DNA from: Mycolicibacterium baixiangningiae
GTDB taxonomy: Bacteria; Actinomycetota; Actinomycetes; Mycobacteriales; Mycobacteriaceae
Length of the DNA: 64,000 bases
NCBI RefSeq assembly: GCF_016313185.1
Contig: NZ_CP066218.1
Location: 372,001-436,000 of the forward strand
Direction of reading: 5' to 3'
Part shown: positions 26,120-35,237 of the stretch, piece after piece
Layout of the letters: each line of letters opens with the position of its first letter
How positions within the stretch are numbered: position 1 is the stretch's first letter
Notes under the pieces: generated by a model
The model's input: only the letters and a program-made list of their open reading frames with translations
Database searches by the model: none
What the model was told of the DNA's origin: nothing
Program-made: the position numbers and the translations under genes

Positions 26120-26668
26120 ATGGATGGGATCACTTCTCGACGCACCCTGCTCACACGGGCCTGGCACCGACTGGCCGACGGCGATGCACCGTGGGGCGCA
26201 TTCGACATCTGGCCGGATCGCTTCGGCACGACAAGGTTTCGGCTAACCGTCTACCCGCCCGGTATCAGCGCCCGCGAGCGGCGCCTACTCCGCGCATGGC
26301 GCGGGTGGCCGGCATGGGGGGGCTTGCTCTGGGCCGTGACGATGATCACCTCCGTTTCGGTGGTCCCGCCGGTGATCTCGTTGTTCGTCTCCGCCGCCGT
26401 GTTCCTCGGCACCGGCGTCGCCGCGCTCCTTCTGGTCGGTGACGCGCGTCGTCGCGTGCGGACCGCTATCGCGTCGGTCACCGTCGGCTTCTACCACCCC
26501 GCCGCGCATCAAGAGGCGCGCCACCTGCAGCGCCTCGCCCAGCGACTTGCAGCCGCGGATATCGAACGGCGAGAAGGGACACTGACACCGGTGGCCTACG
26601 AGGCGACGTGGTGGGAGGTGTACAACGATCTGACCGCTGATGACGCGGACGCCCCAGTTCAGAAATGA
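26120..26668 (+). CDS. DUF6611-like membrane protein
   Basis: 182-aa protein with a soluble N terminus (WGAFDIWPDRFGTTRFRLTV), the motif PPGISARERRLLRAWRGWP (about residues 46-64) and two transmembrane helices (about 68-112). This pattern matches a mycobacterial membrane family of unknown function that I remember as DUF6611. The ATG at 26120 is the first reasonable start. The end overlaps the convergent esterase gene by ten bases. Confidence 0.7.
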   Translation: MDGITSRRTLLTRAWHRLADGDAPWGAFDIWPDRFGTTRFRLTVYPPGISARERRLLRAWRGWPAWGGLLWAVTMITSVSVVPPVISLFVSAAVFLGTGVAALLLVGDARRRVRTAIASVTVGFYHPAAHQEARHLQRLAQRLAAADIERREGTLTPVAYEATWWEVYNDLTADDADAPVQK

Positions 26669-27603
26669 AGCGGGTGTGCGAATTTGGCTCGCAGCAAGGC
26701 ACCTGTCTCCGCGATGGCCAGCCGGCCCCGCGCCGTCGCATCCGAGCGCATCAGGAAGCCGTGATAGGCACCGGGATAACGGGTCTGGGTGGTCTGCACG
26801 CCGGCCTCACGCAGCCGCCCGGCGTACCGGTCACCCCAGTCGCGGATCGGGTCGCATCCGGCGGTCACGACGATGGCCGGCGGCAGCGCGGTGAGATCTG
26901 TTGCGAGAGCTGGAAACCGGTATGCGTCCGGCGTTGTGGTGACCCCGCGATCGGCCAGTTCGTGCATGTAGTCGATGTCGTCGCGGTTCAGCATCGGCGC
27001 ATCGGTCAGAAGTCGCATCGACGCGCAGGTCATATCGCGGTCCAGGCCGGGATACATCAGCACCTGGCAGAAGATCGCGGGACCGCCACGGTCGCGGGCG
27101 GCCAATGCCACTGCGGCCGCCAGCGATCCACCCGCGCTGTCGCCGGCGACCGCCAGTCGGTGCGCGTCGACCCGCAGCGTGTCGGCGTTGTCGGCGACCC
27201 ACGCGGTGGCGGCGTAGGCGTCGTCGAACTGCGCAGGGGCCGGTGCCTCGGGAGCCAGACGGTAGTCGACGGAGACGATCGTCGCGCCGCTCGCGGCAGC
27301 CAGCGCCCGCGCGAGCGGCTCGAAGGCGCGGTTGGACCCCATGACCATTCCGCCGCCGTGGAAATAGACGACCACCGGAGCCTGATCGTCCTCGGCCGGA
27401 CGATAGATCCGCAGCGGAATCGCGCCCGCCGGGCCCGGAACCGTTCGGTCCTCGACGCCCGCCATCGCCGGCATGTCCTCGGGGTGCGGCGTGGCGTCGA
27501 CGGCGTGCCGCACCGCGTCGAGACCCCGCTGCCGCATCGGTGGTATCACGCCGAAGGACGCGACGCGCGCGGCGGCATCGGGGTCCAGGGAGGGGATGGT
27601 CAT
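26659..27603 (-). CDS. HSL-family esterase / lactone hydrolase
   Basis: 314-aa alpha/beta hydrolase of the hormone-sensitive lipase group: oxyanion motif HGGGMVMG (about residues 80-87), nucleophile elbow GDSAGG (about 154-159), Asp in CDPIRDWG and His in YHGFLM near the end. Last gene of the minus-strand operon with ligase, dehydrogenases and SDR. In a Baeyer-Villiger pathway an enzyme of this type hydrolyses the ester or lactone product, as ChnC does in cyclohexanone degradation. No signal peptide, so it is cytoplasmic. Confidence 0.85.
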   Translation of the reverse strand: MTIPSLDPDAAARVASFGVIPPMRQRGLDAVRHAVDATPHPEDMPAMAGVEDRTVPGPAGAIPLRIYRPAEDDQAPVVVYFHGGGMVMGSNRAFEPLARALAAASGATIVSVDYRLAPEAPAPAQFDDAYAATAWVADNADTLRVDAHRLAVAGDSAGGSLAAAVALAARDRGGPAIFCQVLMYPGLDRDMTCASMRLLTDAPMLNRDDIDYMHELADRGVTTTPDAYRFPALATDLTALPPAIVVTAGCDPIRDWGDRYAGRLREAGVQTTQTRYPGAYHGFLMRSDATARGRLAIAETGALLRAKFAHPLHF

Positions 27604-27610
27604 GGCGGGC

Positions 27611-28471
27611 CTAGTGCTGGGCGGGGTCGAACCGCGGTGCGGTCCGCAGCGCCGGCGCCCGTTGTGTGCGCAGCACGTCCGCGCGTTCGGCCATCGCGGA
27701 CCCCACGTACTCCGGTTGGGTCAGCAGGTAGAACCGTCCTTCGGCGGCCTGGTCGAACACCACCTCGGCGGCGGCAAGCGGGTCCATCGCAGCGGCCTTG
27801 ATGTCCAGCATCGCGTGGCGCTGGGACTCGGCCGCGTCGACGTCCCCGTCGGTGACGCCGCCGGCTGATTCGAAGATGTTCGACGCGACGGCGCCGGGCA
27901 GCACCGCCTGCACGTGGATGTGGTCGTGCCCGGCGTGTTGCACCTCCAGCGCAAGACATTCCGTCAGGGCGAGCACGGCGTGCTTGCTCATGATGTAGGG
28001 CGCCTGCAGGGGGACGACGGCGACGCCACCGATCGAGCTGAGGTTCCACACCCACGCCGGCGTCCCGGCATCGATCATCATCGGCAGAAACGCCCGAACG
28101 CCGTGGAAGACGCCGCTGACGTTGATGTCGACGACGCGCTGCCAGTTCGCGACCGGGGTGTCCCACAGATAACCGAACTGTTCGACACCGGCGTTGTTCA
28201 CGAGCAGACGCACAGGGCCGACGTCGCGTCGGACCTGCTTCGCCAGATCGTCGACGGCAGCGAAATCCCGCACGTCGCAGCAGATGTCAAGGGCTTGGGC
28301 ACCCTGTTGGCACAGTTCGTCGCGCAGAGCCGCGATCGCGGCGGCGTCGATGTCGGCGAGCACCACCGTCATCCCGAGGTGGGCGGCCCGGCGTGCCAGT
28401 CCGGCACCGATACCCGCGCCGGCACCGGTGATGACCGCGACACCGCCGGAGAAGGCTTCCCGGGCGTCCAC
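27611..28471 (-). CDS. Short-chain dehydrogenase/reductase
   Basis: 286-aa classical SDR: ITGAGAGIGAG (about residues 13-23), NNAG near 93, catalytic YIMSKHA (about 157). The Asp after beta-2 (VLADID) predicts NAD(H) preference. GTG 28471 starts three bases after the stop of the NTF2-like gene, in the same operon as alcohol and aldehyde dehydrogenases. It may oxidise a secondary alcohol to the ketone used by the Baeyer-Villiger enzyme encoded divergently. Confidence 0.84.
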   Translation of the reverse strand: MDAREAFSGGVAVITGAGAGIGAGLARRAAHLGMTVVLADIDAAAIAALRDELCQQGAQALDICCDVRDFAAVDDLAKQVRRDVGPVRLLVNNAGVEQFGYLWDTPVANWQRVVDINVSGVFHGVRAFLPMMIDAGTPAWVWNLSSIGGVAVVPLQAPYIMSKHAVLALTECLALEVQHAGHDHIHVQAVLPGAVASNIFESAGGVTDGDVDAAESQRHAMLDIKAAAMDPLAAAEVVFDQAAEGRFYLLTQPEYVGSAMAERADVLRTQRAPALRTAPRFDPAQH

Positions 28472-28474
28472 GAC

Positions 28475-28957
28475 CTAGGCGCCCGCGGTGGCGGTGTCGG
28501 CCGAGAGTTCGGAGAGCAGAGCCGAATTCGTGGTGTCGAGAATGACCTCCATCTCGGTGAACTCCAGCCCGCGTTCGCCGCGCCGCACAGTGACCTCGGC
28601 CACGCCGCTGGACACCGCGAACGGCACAAAATTCGCGATCTGGTTGACGAAGATGTAGAAGCGCGCCCGGGTGACCTCATCGTCGGTTCCGGTGCGGTGC
28701 AGGTTGGTGGCGTGGTGCCGCAACGGGTACGGGCTCTGCTTGCGGTGCTCGGACAGCCACTCCATGACCGTGTCGCGCCCGACGAGCTCCGGCGACATCA
28801 GTTCCTCGAAGGGGCTGGCGCCTGACTCACTGCGACTGACGTAGCGGATGTCGTCGGAGTAGGCGGCGGCCATCTCGTCGTAGTGGGCCTCGTCGTAGTG
28901 GTACCAGAAGCCGGCGATGAACTCCTGCAGTTCAGTCAGCGCGATGTCGTTGCTCAT
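28475..28957 (-). CDS. NTF2-like / SnoaL-type protein
   Basis: 160-aa single-domain protein with the alpha+beta barrel pattern of the NTF2 superfamily (ELQEFIAGFWYHYDEAHYDEMAAAYS split across the first helices, RHHATNLHRT, RFYIFVNQ). It resembles small subunits of ring-hydroxylating dioxygenases or SnoaL-like cyclases/isomerases, but there is no matching dioxygenase alpha subunit beside it. Its function in the operon is unknown. Confidence 0.72.
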   Translation of the reverse strand: MSNDIALTELQEFIAGFWYHYDEAHYDEMAAAYSDDIRYVSRSESGASPFEELMSPELVGRDTVMEWLSEHRKQSPYPLRHHATNLHRTGTDDEVTRARFYIFVNQIANFVPFAVSSGVAEVTVRRGERGLEFTEMEVILDTTNSALLSELSADTATAGA

Positions 28958-29006
28958 GCCGGTCAGTCAACCGCCGCGTGAGCTCACCGACACCCGGCCC
29001 GCCCGG

Positions 29007-30455
29007 TCAGCGGAACACGGTCACGCGGGCAGTTGGAGGGACCGGTAGTTGGAGAGACTTGGTCTGCAGGAACTCCTCGAAACCTGCCCGGCCGAGTTCG
29101 CGGCCGATGCCGGACTTCTTGTACCCGCCGAAGGGCGCCAGCGGGTTGTACGACCCGCCGTTGAGGTCGAGTTGGCCGGTCTGCACACGGCGCGCGAAGG
29201 CGACGGCACGATCGAGATTCTCGGCCCACACCGCACCGGAAAGCCCGTACGCGGTGCCGTTGGCGATCCGGAGGGCGTCGTCCTCGTCGCGGTACGGGAT
29301 CACCGCGAGCACGGGACCGAAGACCTCCTCCTGGCCGAGCTCGGAGTCCGGGTCCACGTCGGCGAAGACAGTGGGTGCGACGTAGTAGCCGACGTCGCGG
29401 ATCTTCTCCGCGCCACCGATGACCAGCCGGGCACCATCCCGCTGAGCACGCTCGATGAAGCCGCGCACCGTGGCGAACTGGGACGCCGAGGCCGACGGGC
29501 CGATGCGGGTGGCCGGGTCGAACGGGTCGCCCACGGTGTATCGGGCGGCCGCCGCCTCGATGAGCCCGAGCGCCTCTGCGTAGCGGTTCTCGGGCACCAG
29601 CATCCGCGTCCACGCCATGCACGTCTGGCCGCTGTTGAGGAACGCGTTGCCGACGCCGACCTTCACCGCGGTCGCCAGGTCACCGCCGTCCAGGATCACG
29701 TTGGCCGATTTCCCGCCCAGCTCGAGGGCGACCTTCGTCACCGACTGCGCGGCGAGCTCCGCGACCCGCCGGCCGACGGCCGTGGACCCGGTGAAGGAGA
29801 CGAGGTCCACATCCGGATGCTCGGCCATCCGTTCGCCCACCACCCGGCCGCTGCCGGAGACGAGGTTGACCACCCCGGGTGGCAACCCGGCCTCGTCGAC
29901 CGCCTCGATGAGTTCGAACACCGACAGCGGCGCCTCGTTGCTCGGTTTGAGCACAACCGGGCAGCCCGCCGCGATCGCAGGCAGCACTTTGGCGACCACC
30001 TGGTACAGCGGGTAGTTCCACGGCGTGATGGCTGCGACGACGCCATAGGGTTCCCGCAGGATCAGCGAATTATCGACGCGCTCTTCGAATTCGAAGGTCT
30101 CGAGGACATCGGCGAATCCACGGGCCACGGCCAGCGGGACCTGGGTCTGCACGCCCTGGGCGATCCGCACCGGGGCACCCAACTCCCGGGTGATGGTCTC
30201 GGCGATGTCCGGCAGGCGCTTCTCCATGGCGGTGATCACGCGAGCCAGGCGGTCCCGGCGCTCGGCCACGGTGATCAGCGGGTCGAATGCGCGGCGTGCT
30301 GCGGCCACCGCGGCGTCGACATCGGACGCCGTGCCGTCGGGGACGGATCCGATCACCGTCTCCGTCGCGGGATCGATCACCTCGATCGTGTCGGTACCGC
30401 CAGGAGCCACCCACTGTCCGTCGATGAACAAGTTCTTCCGGTCGTACTCGTGCAT
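29007..30455 (-). CDS. Aldehyde dehydrogenase
   Basis: 482 aa, full length for the NAD(P)+-dependent ALDH superfamily. Motifs: substrate/cofactor PWNYPLYQV, catalytic Glu in LELGGKSA and catalytic Cys in SGQTCMAWTR, with PFGGYKKSGIGRELG near the end. It oxidises an aldehyde to a carboxylic acid, fitting between the zinc alcohol dehydrogenase and the acyl-CoA ligase encoded upstream. AGGAGG just before ATG 30455 supports the start. Gap to the alcohol dehydrogenase gene is 15 bases. Confidence 0.92.
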   Translation of the reverse strand: MHEYDRKNLFIDGQWVAPGGTDTIEVIDPATETVIGSVPDGTASDVDAAVAAARRAFDPLITVAERRDRLARVITAMEKRLPDIAETITRELGAPVRIAQGVQTQVPLAVARGFADVLETFEFEERVDNSLILREPYGVVAAITPWNYPLYQVVAKVLPAIAAGCPVVLKPSNEAPLSVFELIEAVDEAGLPPGVVNLVSGSGRVVGERMAEHPDVDLVSFTGSTAVGRRVAELAAQSVTKVALELGGKSANVILDGGDLATAVKVGVGNAFLNSGQTCMAWTRMLVPENRYAEALGLIEAAAARYTVGDPFDPATRIGPSASASQFATVRGFIERAQRDGARLVIGGAEKIRDVGYYVAPTVFADVDPDSELGQEEVFGPVLAVIPYRDEDDALRIANGTAYGLSGAVWAENLDRAVAFARRVQTGQLDLNGGSYNPLAPFGGYKKSGIGRELGRAGFEEFLQTKSLQLPVPPTARVTVFR

Positions 30456-30470
30456 GAATGTCCTCCTGTG

Positions 30471-31577
30471 TCAGGGCACGATGCTCGCGCGGACATCGCG
30501 CTTGCCCTCGGCGGCGGCGAACGCCTCGTTGATGTCGTCGAGCGGATACTGGGCGGCGGCCAGACGGTCCAGCGGCAGGTGGTCCCGGTGCCGTTCGAGG
30601 AAGGTCAGCGCTCGCGACAGGACGGACGGCTCGTACAGGGAGACACCGACCATCGTCTTGTTGCCGAAGACGAACCGGGACGGGTCGAATTCGAAGGTCT
30701 TACCGATGTTGATGTTGCCGATCTCGGCGTAGCGGCCGAACTGACCGAGCAGTTTGAGGCCCTCGTCGATGGCGGACGGGTGACCGACGACCTCGACCAC
30801 CACATCGGCGCCGTGACCGCCGGTCAGCTCGCGCACGATCTTCGCGCGGTCCTTCACCGTCGCCGCCTCGTTGATGTCGATCACCGCATCCGCGCCGAAT
30901 GCCGTGGCCAACTCGAGGCGGTCGGGTACCCCGTCGATCGCGATGACCGTGTCGGCGCCGCGGGCCTTGGCCACCGCGACCGCGTAGAGGCCGAGCGCAC
31001 CGGCACCCTGCACCACCACGATCTCGCCGAGTTGCAGGTCGACCCGGTCGAGTCCGTACATGACCTGTGAGAGAGCGCAATTCGCGCCGGAGGCGATGTC
31101 GTCGGAGACGGTGTCGGGCACGGTGTACACGACCGCGCCTGCGGGTAGCAGGAAGTAGTCGGCGTAACCACCGACGAAGTAGGGCGGTTGGTCGGCGCGG
31201 CCGAGCATCGCCATCGTCAGGTTCAGGCAGGCGTTGCGCCGCCCCATCAGGCAGTTTCGGCAGCGGTGGCACGAGAAGAAGTAGGGGAACACCACGCGGG
31301 TGCCCTCGGTGAGCGGTTTGCCGTTGGAATCGGTGTCGACGCCGTCGCCGAGCGCGGCGACCGCCCCCACCATCTCGTGGCCGAGGACGGTGGGGAGTTG
31401 GCCACCGAGCCCGCGGGTCGCGAACGTGCCGTGCCAGGCGTGCAGATCCGATCCGCAGATGTTGGTGCGGGTCACCTTGACAAGGATCTCGCCGGGTCCG
31501 ACCTCGGGCAGCGTGACGGTCTCGATCACGAACGGTGTGCCGGGCGCGTCGAAACGAGCGATCCGTCCTTCGAACAC
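30471..31577 (-). CDS. Zinc-dependent alcohol dehydrogenase (MDR family)
   Basis: 368 aa. GroES-like domain with the catalytic zinc Cys in CGSDLHAWHG and GHEMVG, a structural zinc lobe with CHRCRNC plus a further Cys seven residues on, and a Rossmann fold (QGAGALGLYAVAVAKARGA, ending in IAIDG, so probably NAD+). I chose GTG 31577, preceded by AAAGGA at 8 bases; a longer frame upstream runs into the ligase gene. It likely oxidises a primary alcohol released by ester hydrolysis. Confidence 0.88.
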   Translation of the reverse strand: MFEGRIARFDAPGTPFVIETVTLPEVGPGEILVKVTRTNICGSDLHAWHGTFATRGLGGQLPTVLGHEMVGAVAALGDGVDTDSNGKPLTEGTRVVFPYFFSCHRCRNCLMGRRNACLNLTMAMLGRADQPPYFVGGYADYFLLPAGAVVYTVPDTVSDDIASGANCALSQVMYGLDRVDLQLGEIVVVQGAGALGLYAVAVAKARGADTVIAIDGVPDRLELATAFGADAVIDINEAATVKDRAKIVRELTGGHGADVVVEVVGHPSAIDEGLKLLGQFGRYAEIGNINIGKTFEFDPSRFVFGNKTMVGVSLYEPSVLSRALTFLERHRDHLPLDRLAAAQYPLDDINEAFAAAEGKRDVRASIVP

Positions 31578-31590
31578 AAAGGTGTTCCTT

Positions 31591-33204
31591 TCAGTGACTG
31601 AGCGATTCGGCGCTGAATCGCTCGCGCAGAGCGCGTTTGAGGAGCTTGCCGCTCGGGTTCTTCGGCAGGCAGTCGACGAAGAAGACCTGCTTCGGTGTCT
31701 TGTATCCGGCGAGATGTCGCCGGCAGTGCGCGGTGATGTCGTCCTCGGTGAGGGTGACACCGGCGCGGGGCACCACCGCGGCCACCACCGTCTCCACCCA
31801 CACCGGGTGGGACAGTCCGAACACCGCGGCCTCCTGGACACCGCCGTGCCGGTACAGGACTTCCTCGACCTCCCGGCTGGCGACGTTCTCGCCGCCGGTC
31901 TTGATCATGTCCTTCTTGCGGTCGACGACGTGCAGCAGTCCGTGTGCGTCGTAGTATCCGAGGTCGCCGGAGTGGAACCATCCGCCGCGGAACGCTTCTG
32001 CGGTCTTCACCGGGTCGTCGAGGTAGCCGAGCATCAAATGCGGACTGCGATGGGCTATCTCGCCCACCACTCCCGCCGCCACGGGTTCGTCGTCCTCGCC
32101 GAGGATCACGGTCTCCACGTTGACCACCGGGCGCCCGGCCGATCCGGCGTGTGCGTCCTGTTCGTCGGGTCCCAGCGCCGAGGCCAGAGGGGCCATCTCG
32201 GTCTGGCCGTAGAAGTTCCACAGCCGCAGATTCGGCAGGCGGTCCCGGATCTCGGCGAGGATCTCCGTCGGCATCGCCGAGGCGCCGTAATAACCCTTGC
32301 GCAGGCTGGAGAGGTCGACCTCGTCGAAGACCGGGGAGCGCAGCAGGCTGATCCAGACTGTGGGCGGTGCAAAGTAATTGGTGGCGCCGTAGCGTGCGAT
32401 GGTGCGCAGGACCGACTCGGGGTCCGGTCGCGGGAGGATGATGCTCGTCGCGCCGAGGTAGACGTCGGTGGCGAGGAAGTTGTCCAGCTGCGCACAGTGG
32501 TAGAGCGGCAGGGAGTGGATCTCGACGTCGTCGGCGGCCATGGACCCCGCCACGATGGTGCTGACGTACTGCCACATCAGACTGCGGCTGGTGTGCATCA
32601 CCGCCTTCGGGCGTGATTCCGTGCCGCTGGTGTACATGAGGCGCAGCAGCTGGTCGTCGTCGATGTGGGGCCTGGGTGCGGCGGTGTCGGTGGCCGGCCA
32701 CCGGGCGAAGTCGTCCCAACCAGGTGGGGGCGTGGCTCCGGCCGGTACGAGCGCGACTCTCGTCGTCACCGGTGCGCCCTGTTCGCGTGCGAGGCAGATG
32801 GCCTCATCGGCCGTCGGTGTCAGTTCGGCTTCGACGACGATGCCGCGGACCTTGCTGTGTGCCAGCAGATAGGCGATCTCCTCGGCGGTGAGCATGAAGT
32901 TGATCGGCACCAGCACCACCCCGGCGCGCGCGGTGGCGAACGCGAGGACGGCGTACTGCCAGCAGTTGTGGGACAGCAGCGCGAGGCGATCGCCCGTTCG
33001 GAACCCGTTGTCCTGCAATGCCGCAGCGGTCCGGTCCACGAGGTGTTCGAACTCGGCGAAGGTGAGAACCACCTCACCGTCGACGATCGCCGTCTTGTCC
33101 GGCTGTCTGCGGGCCGACCTCCGGGGGATGTCACCCAGTGCGTGACTGCGCGCCTGCGCGACGACGCTGTCCAAGGCGTCACGGTTGCGCTCCATGTCGG
33201 CCAC
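31591..33204 (-). CDS. Acyl-CoA synthetase (AMP-forming, FadD type)
   Basis: 537-aa ANL-superfamily ligase. AMP-binding motif MYTSGTESRPKAVMHT (about residues 190-205), NFYGQTEMAPL, the hinge GWFHSGDLGYYD...DRKKDMIKTGGENV and the catalytic Lys in KNPSGKLLKR at the end. It activates a carboxylic acid as CoA thioester. First gene of the six-gene minus-strand operon and divergent from the Baeyer-Villiger monooxygenase; the 92-base interval holds an inverted repeat. Confidence 0.9.
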   Translation of the reverse strand: MADMERNRDALDSVVAQARSHALGDIPRRSARRQPDKTAIVDGEVVLTFAEFEHLVDRTAAALQDNGFRTGDRLALLSHNCWQYAVLAFATARAGVVLVPINFMLTAEEIAYLLAHSKVRGIVVEAELTPTADEAICLAREQGAPVTTRVALVPAGATPPPGWDDFARWPATDTAAPRPHIDDDQLLRLMYTSGTESRPKAVMHTSRSLMWQYVSTIVAGSMAADDVEIHSLPLYHCAQLDNFLATDVYLGATSIILPRPDPESVLRTIARYGATNYFAPPTVWISLLRSPVFDEVDLSSLRKGYYGASAMPTEILAEIRDRLPNLRLWNFYGQTEMAPLASALGPDEQDAHAGSAGRPVVNVETVILGEDDEPVAAGVVGEIAHRSPHLMLGYLDDPVKTAEAFRGGWFHSGDLGYYDAHGLLHVVDRKKDMIKTGGENVASREVEEVLYRHGGVQEAAVFGLSHPVWVETVVAAVVPRAGVTLTEDDITAHCRRHLAGYKTPKQVFFVDCLPKNPSGKLLKRALRERFSAESLSH

Positions 33205-33235
33205 GTAAGCACGCCCGGTCGCCTGCTACGGATCC

Positions 33236-33260
33236 CTGTCCCGCTCAGTAGGCAGGACAG
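33236..33260. promoter_or_regulatory. Inverted repeat CTGTCC-N13-GGACAG in divergent promoter
   Basis: CTGTCC (33236-33241) and GGACAG (33255-33260) are perfectly inverted around 13 bases that contain CGCTCAGTAGG. On the minus strand the left side reads ACTGAGCGGGACAG, a copy of the recurring window motif. It lies between the ligase operon (start 33204) and the monooxygenase (start 33297), so one regulator could control both. Confidence 0.45.
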
Positions 33261-33296
33261 TGCCGGGTCTCACTCGGCGGTTCGATACTCGGCGGC

Positions 33297-35237
33297 GTGA
33301 CGACTGATGCGGACGCCAGTACGGCGGAACTCAAGCGGTATCTGCGTCAGGCCGACCCGGGTGTGCTCGTGGCGGTGTTGGCCCAGTTGACCGGCGACCT
33401 CTCGGTGGTCGACCGGTTCGCCCCCGCGATCTCCCATGTGCCCGATCCTCCGGAGCGGGTGGGCATCACCGATCCCGACACCATGGAGGCGTTGGTTGCC
33501 AGTCTCGTCGAGGCCCTCACCGCACCGGCCCGCCACGGCGGGCCCGCCGCCGACGATCCGGAGTTCTTCGCCCGCCTGCTACCGGTGGCGCTCGGCGCTG
33601 ACGTCGAGGACGAGTTCATCCCACTGCTGCTGGAGCAGGGCGGTTTTCAGCTCTCGCAGCCCACCCTGCCGCGTGAGGTGCCCATCCCGGCGACGACCAC
33701 CGTGGCGATCATCGGCGCAGGTATCGCGGGCATCGTCACCGCACTGGCCGCCGCCGACGCCGGGGTCGCGTTCGAGATCTTCGATCGCAACGACGAGGTC
33801 GGCGGTACCTGGCTGACCACGAAGTACCCCGGGATCGGGGTGGACACCCCGTCGGCGTACTACTCGCTGTCACGGGAAGTGAACCCCGACTGGACGAATT
33901 ACTACCCGCAGGGTGCGGAGTACCAGGCGTATCTCGTGTCGTTGGCCGACAAACACGGTCTGCGGGAGCACACCCGGTTCGGCACCGAGGTCGAGGCACT
34001 CTGGTGGGACGACGACCGCAAGCAGTGGCAGATCCACGCCGTGGACCGCGACGGCAACCGCGGTGTCAGCTACGCCCGCGCGGTGATCACCGCCGCCGGC
34101 TACCTCAACCGGCCCCGGTGGCCGGACGTGCCCGGCCGCGGCACCTTCGCCGGTACCAGCGTCCACTCGGCGCAGTGGGATCCGTCGCTGGATCTGGCGG
34201 GTAAACGGGTCGCGATCATCGGCGCGGGTTGCACAGCGGTGCAGATCGTCGACGCCTGCGTCGACCAGGTGGAGCATCTGACGATCTTCCAGCGCCAGCC
34301 CCACTGGGTGGCGCCGCGCAAGCGGCTCTCCGACGACGTCCCGGAGTTCCGCCGCTACCTCGGCCGCCGCCTGCCGTACTACGCGAACTGGCACCGGCTG
34401 AAGTCGTACTGGGCCACGGCCGACAACAACTATCCGGTGATCCTGCGGGATCCGGACTGGGCGAACGACCACCTGTCGATCTCGCCCGCCAACGACATCC
34501 TGCTGCAGATGTGTATGGAGTACATTCGCCAGACCTTCGGTGAGGGAACGGAACTGGCGAAAAAGGTCGCACCGGACTTCGCGCCGTACGGTAAGCGGAT
34601 CATCCGCGACCCGGGTGGCTACTACGCCGCACTGACCCGCGAGCACGTCGACGTCGAGGCGAGCGAACCCGCGGAGGTCAACGCGAAGGGCATCGTCACC
34701 CCCGACGGGCGGCAGATCGACCTCGACGTGATCATCTACGCCACCGGTTACCATCTCGACTTCCTGTCGACCGTGGACATCCGCGGCCGCGACGGACGGA
34801 CCCTGCGCCAGGAGTGGGGCGACAGCCCGCGCGCCTATCGCGGCGGCACCGTACCGGGCTTCCCGAACCTGTTCATCACCTCGGCGCCGAACTACAGTCC
34901 CGGCCACGGCGCCGGCGCCAACTTCTCGATGGAGGTGCTGGCCCACTACATCACCGAATGCCTACAGCTCATGGCGCTGCGGGGCGCCACGACCATCGAG
35001 GTGACCCGGCAGGCCTACGACGACTACGTGGCGCAGATCGACGAGGCCATGTCACGCACCGTGTGGTGTCACACTCCCAACGCCCACACCTACTACCGCT
35101 CGGGATCGGGGCGGGTGGTGGTCGCCACCCCGTACCGCTTGATCGACGTCTGGCGGCAGCACCGGGCACCCATCGAGGAGCACTTCACGCTCGGCGGCTC
35201 GGAGGGGGGTTCCGATGGCGGAGTTGCTACGCGGTAG
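33297..35237 (+). CDS. Baeyer-Villiger-type flavin monooxygenase (with N-terminal extension)
   Basis: 646 aa. About 130 extra residues precede the first dinucleotide fold (IGAGIAGIVTALAAADAG), followed by GGTWLTTKYPGIGVDTPSAYY and the Baeyer-Villiger fingerprint FAGTSVHSAQW (near residues 284-294), then the NADPH fold IGAGCTAVQ. Such long forms resemble phenylacetone/hydroxyacetophenone-type enzymes. It inserts oxygen next to a ketone, giving an ester or lactone. The end overlaps the next SDR gene by 23 bases, so the two are co-translated. Confidence 0.88.
   Translation: MTTDADASTAELKRYLRQADPGVLVAVLAQLTGDLSVVDRFAPAISHVPDPPERVGITDPDTMEALVASLVEALTAPARHGGPAADDPEFFARLLPVALGADVEDEFIPLLLEQGGFQLSQPTLPREVPIPATTTVAIIGAGIAGIVTALAAADAGVAFEIFDRNDEVGGTWLTTKYPGIGVDTPSAYYSLSREVNPDWTNYYPQGAEYQAYLVSLADKHGLREHTRFGTEVEALWWDDDRKQWQIHAVDRDGNRGVSYARAVITAAGYLNRPRWPDVPGRGTFAGTSVHSAQWDPSLDLAGKRVAIIGAGCTAVQIVDACVDQVEHLTIFQRQPHWVAPRKRLSDDVPEFRRYLGRRLPYYANWHRLKSYWATADNNYPVILRDPDWANDHLSISPANDILLQMCMEYIRQTFGEGTELAKKVAPDFAPYGKRIIRDPGGYYAALTREHVDVEASEPAEVNAKGIVTPDGRQIDLDVIIYATGYHLDFLSTVDIRGRDGRTLRQEWGDSPRAYRGGTVPGFPNLFITSAPNYSPGHGAGANFSMEVLAHYITECLQLMALRGATTIEVTRQAYDDYVAQIDEAMSRTVWCHTPNAHTYYRSGSGRVVVATPYRLIDVWRQHRAPIEEHFTLGGSEGGSDGGVATR

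Noticed and set aside
25867..26229. 120-codon minus-strand open frame in the kdp intergenic region
   Set aside because: Basic, low-complexity product, overlaps the start of the DUF6611-like gene and has no family features.
29005..29020. TCAGCGGAACA match at the aldehyde dehydrogenase stop
   Set aside because: The bases are coding and include the stop (Phe-Arg-TGA context), so the match may be coincidental; left out of the motif list.
29049..31070. 673-codon open frame on the plus strand across the aldehyde and alcohol dehydrogenase genes
   Set aside because: Antisense to two enzymes with clear catalytic motifs; no family resemblance.
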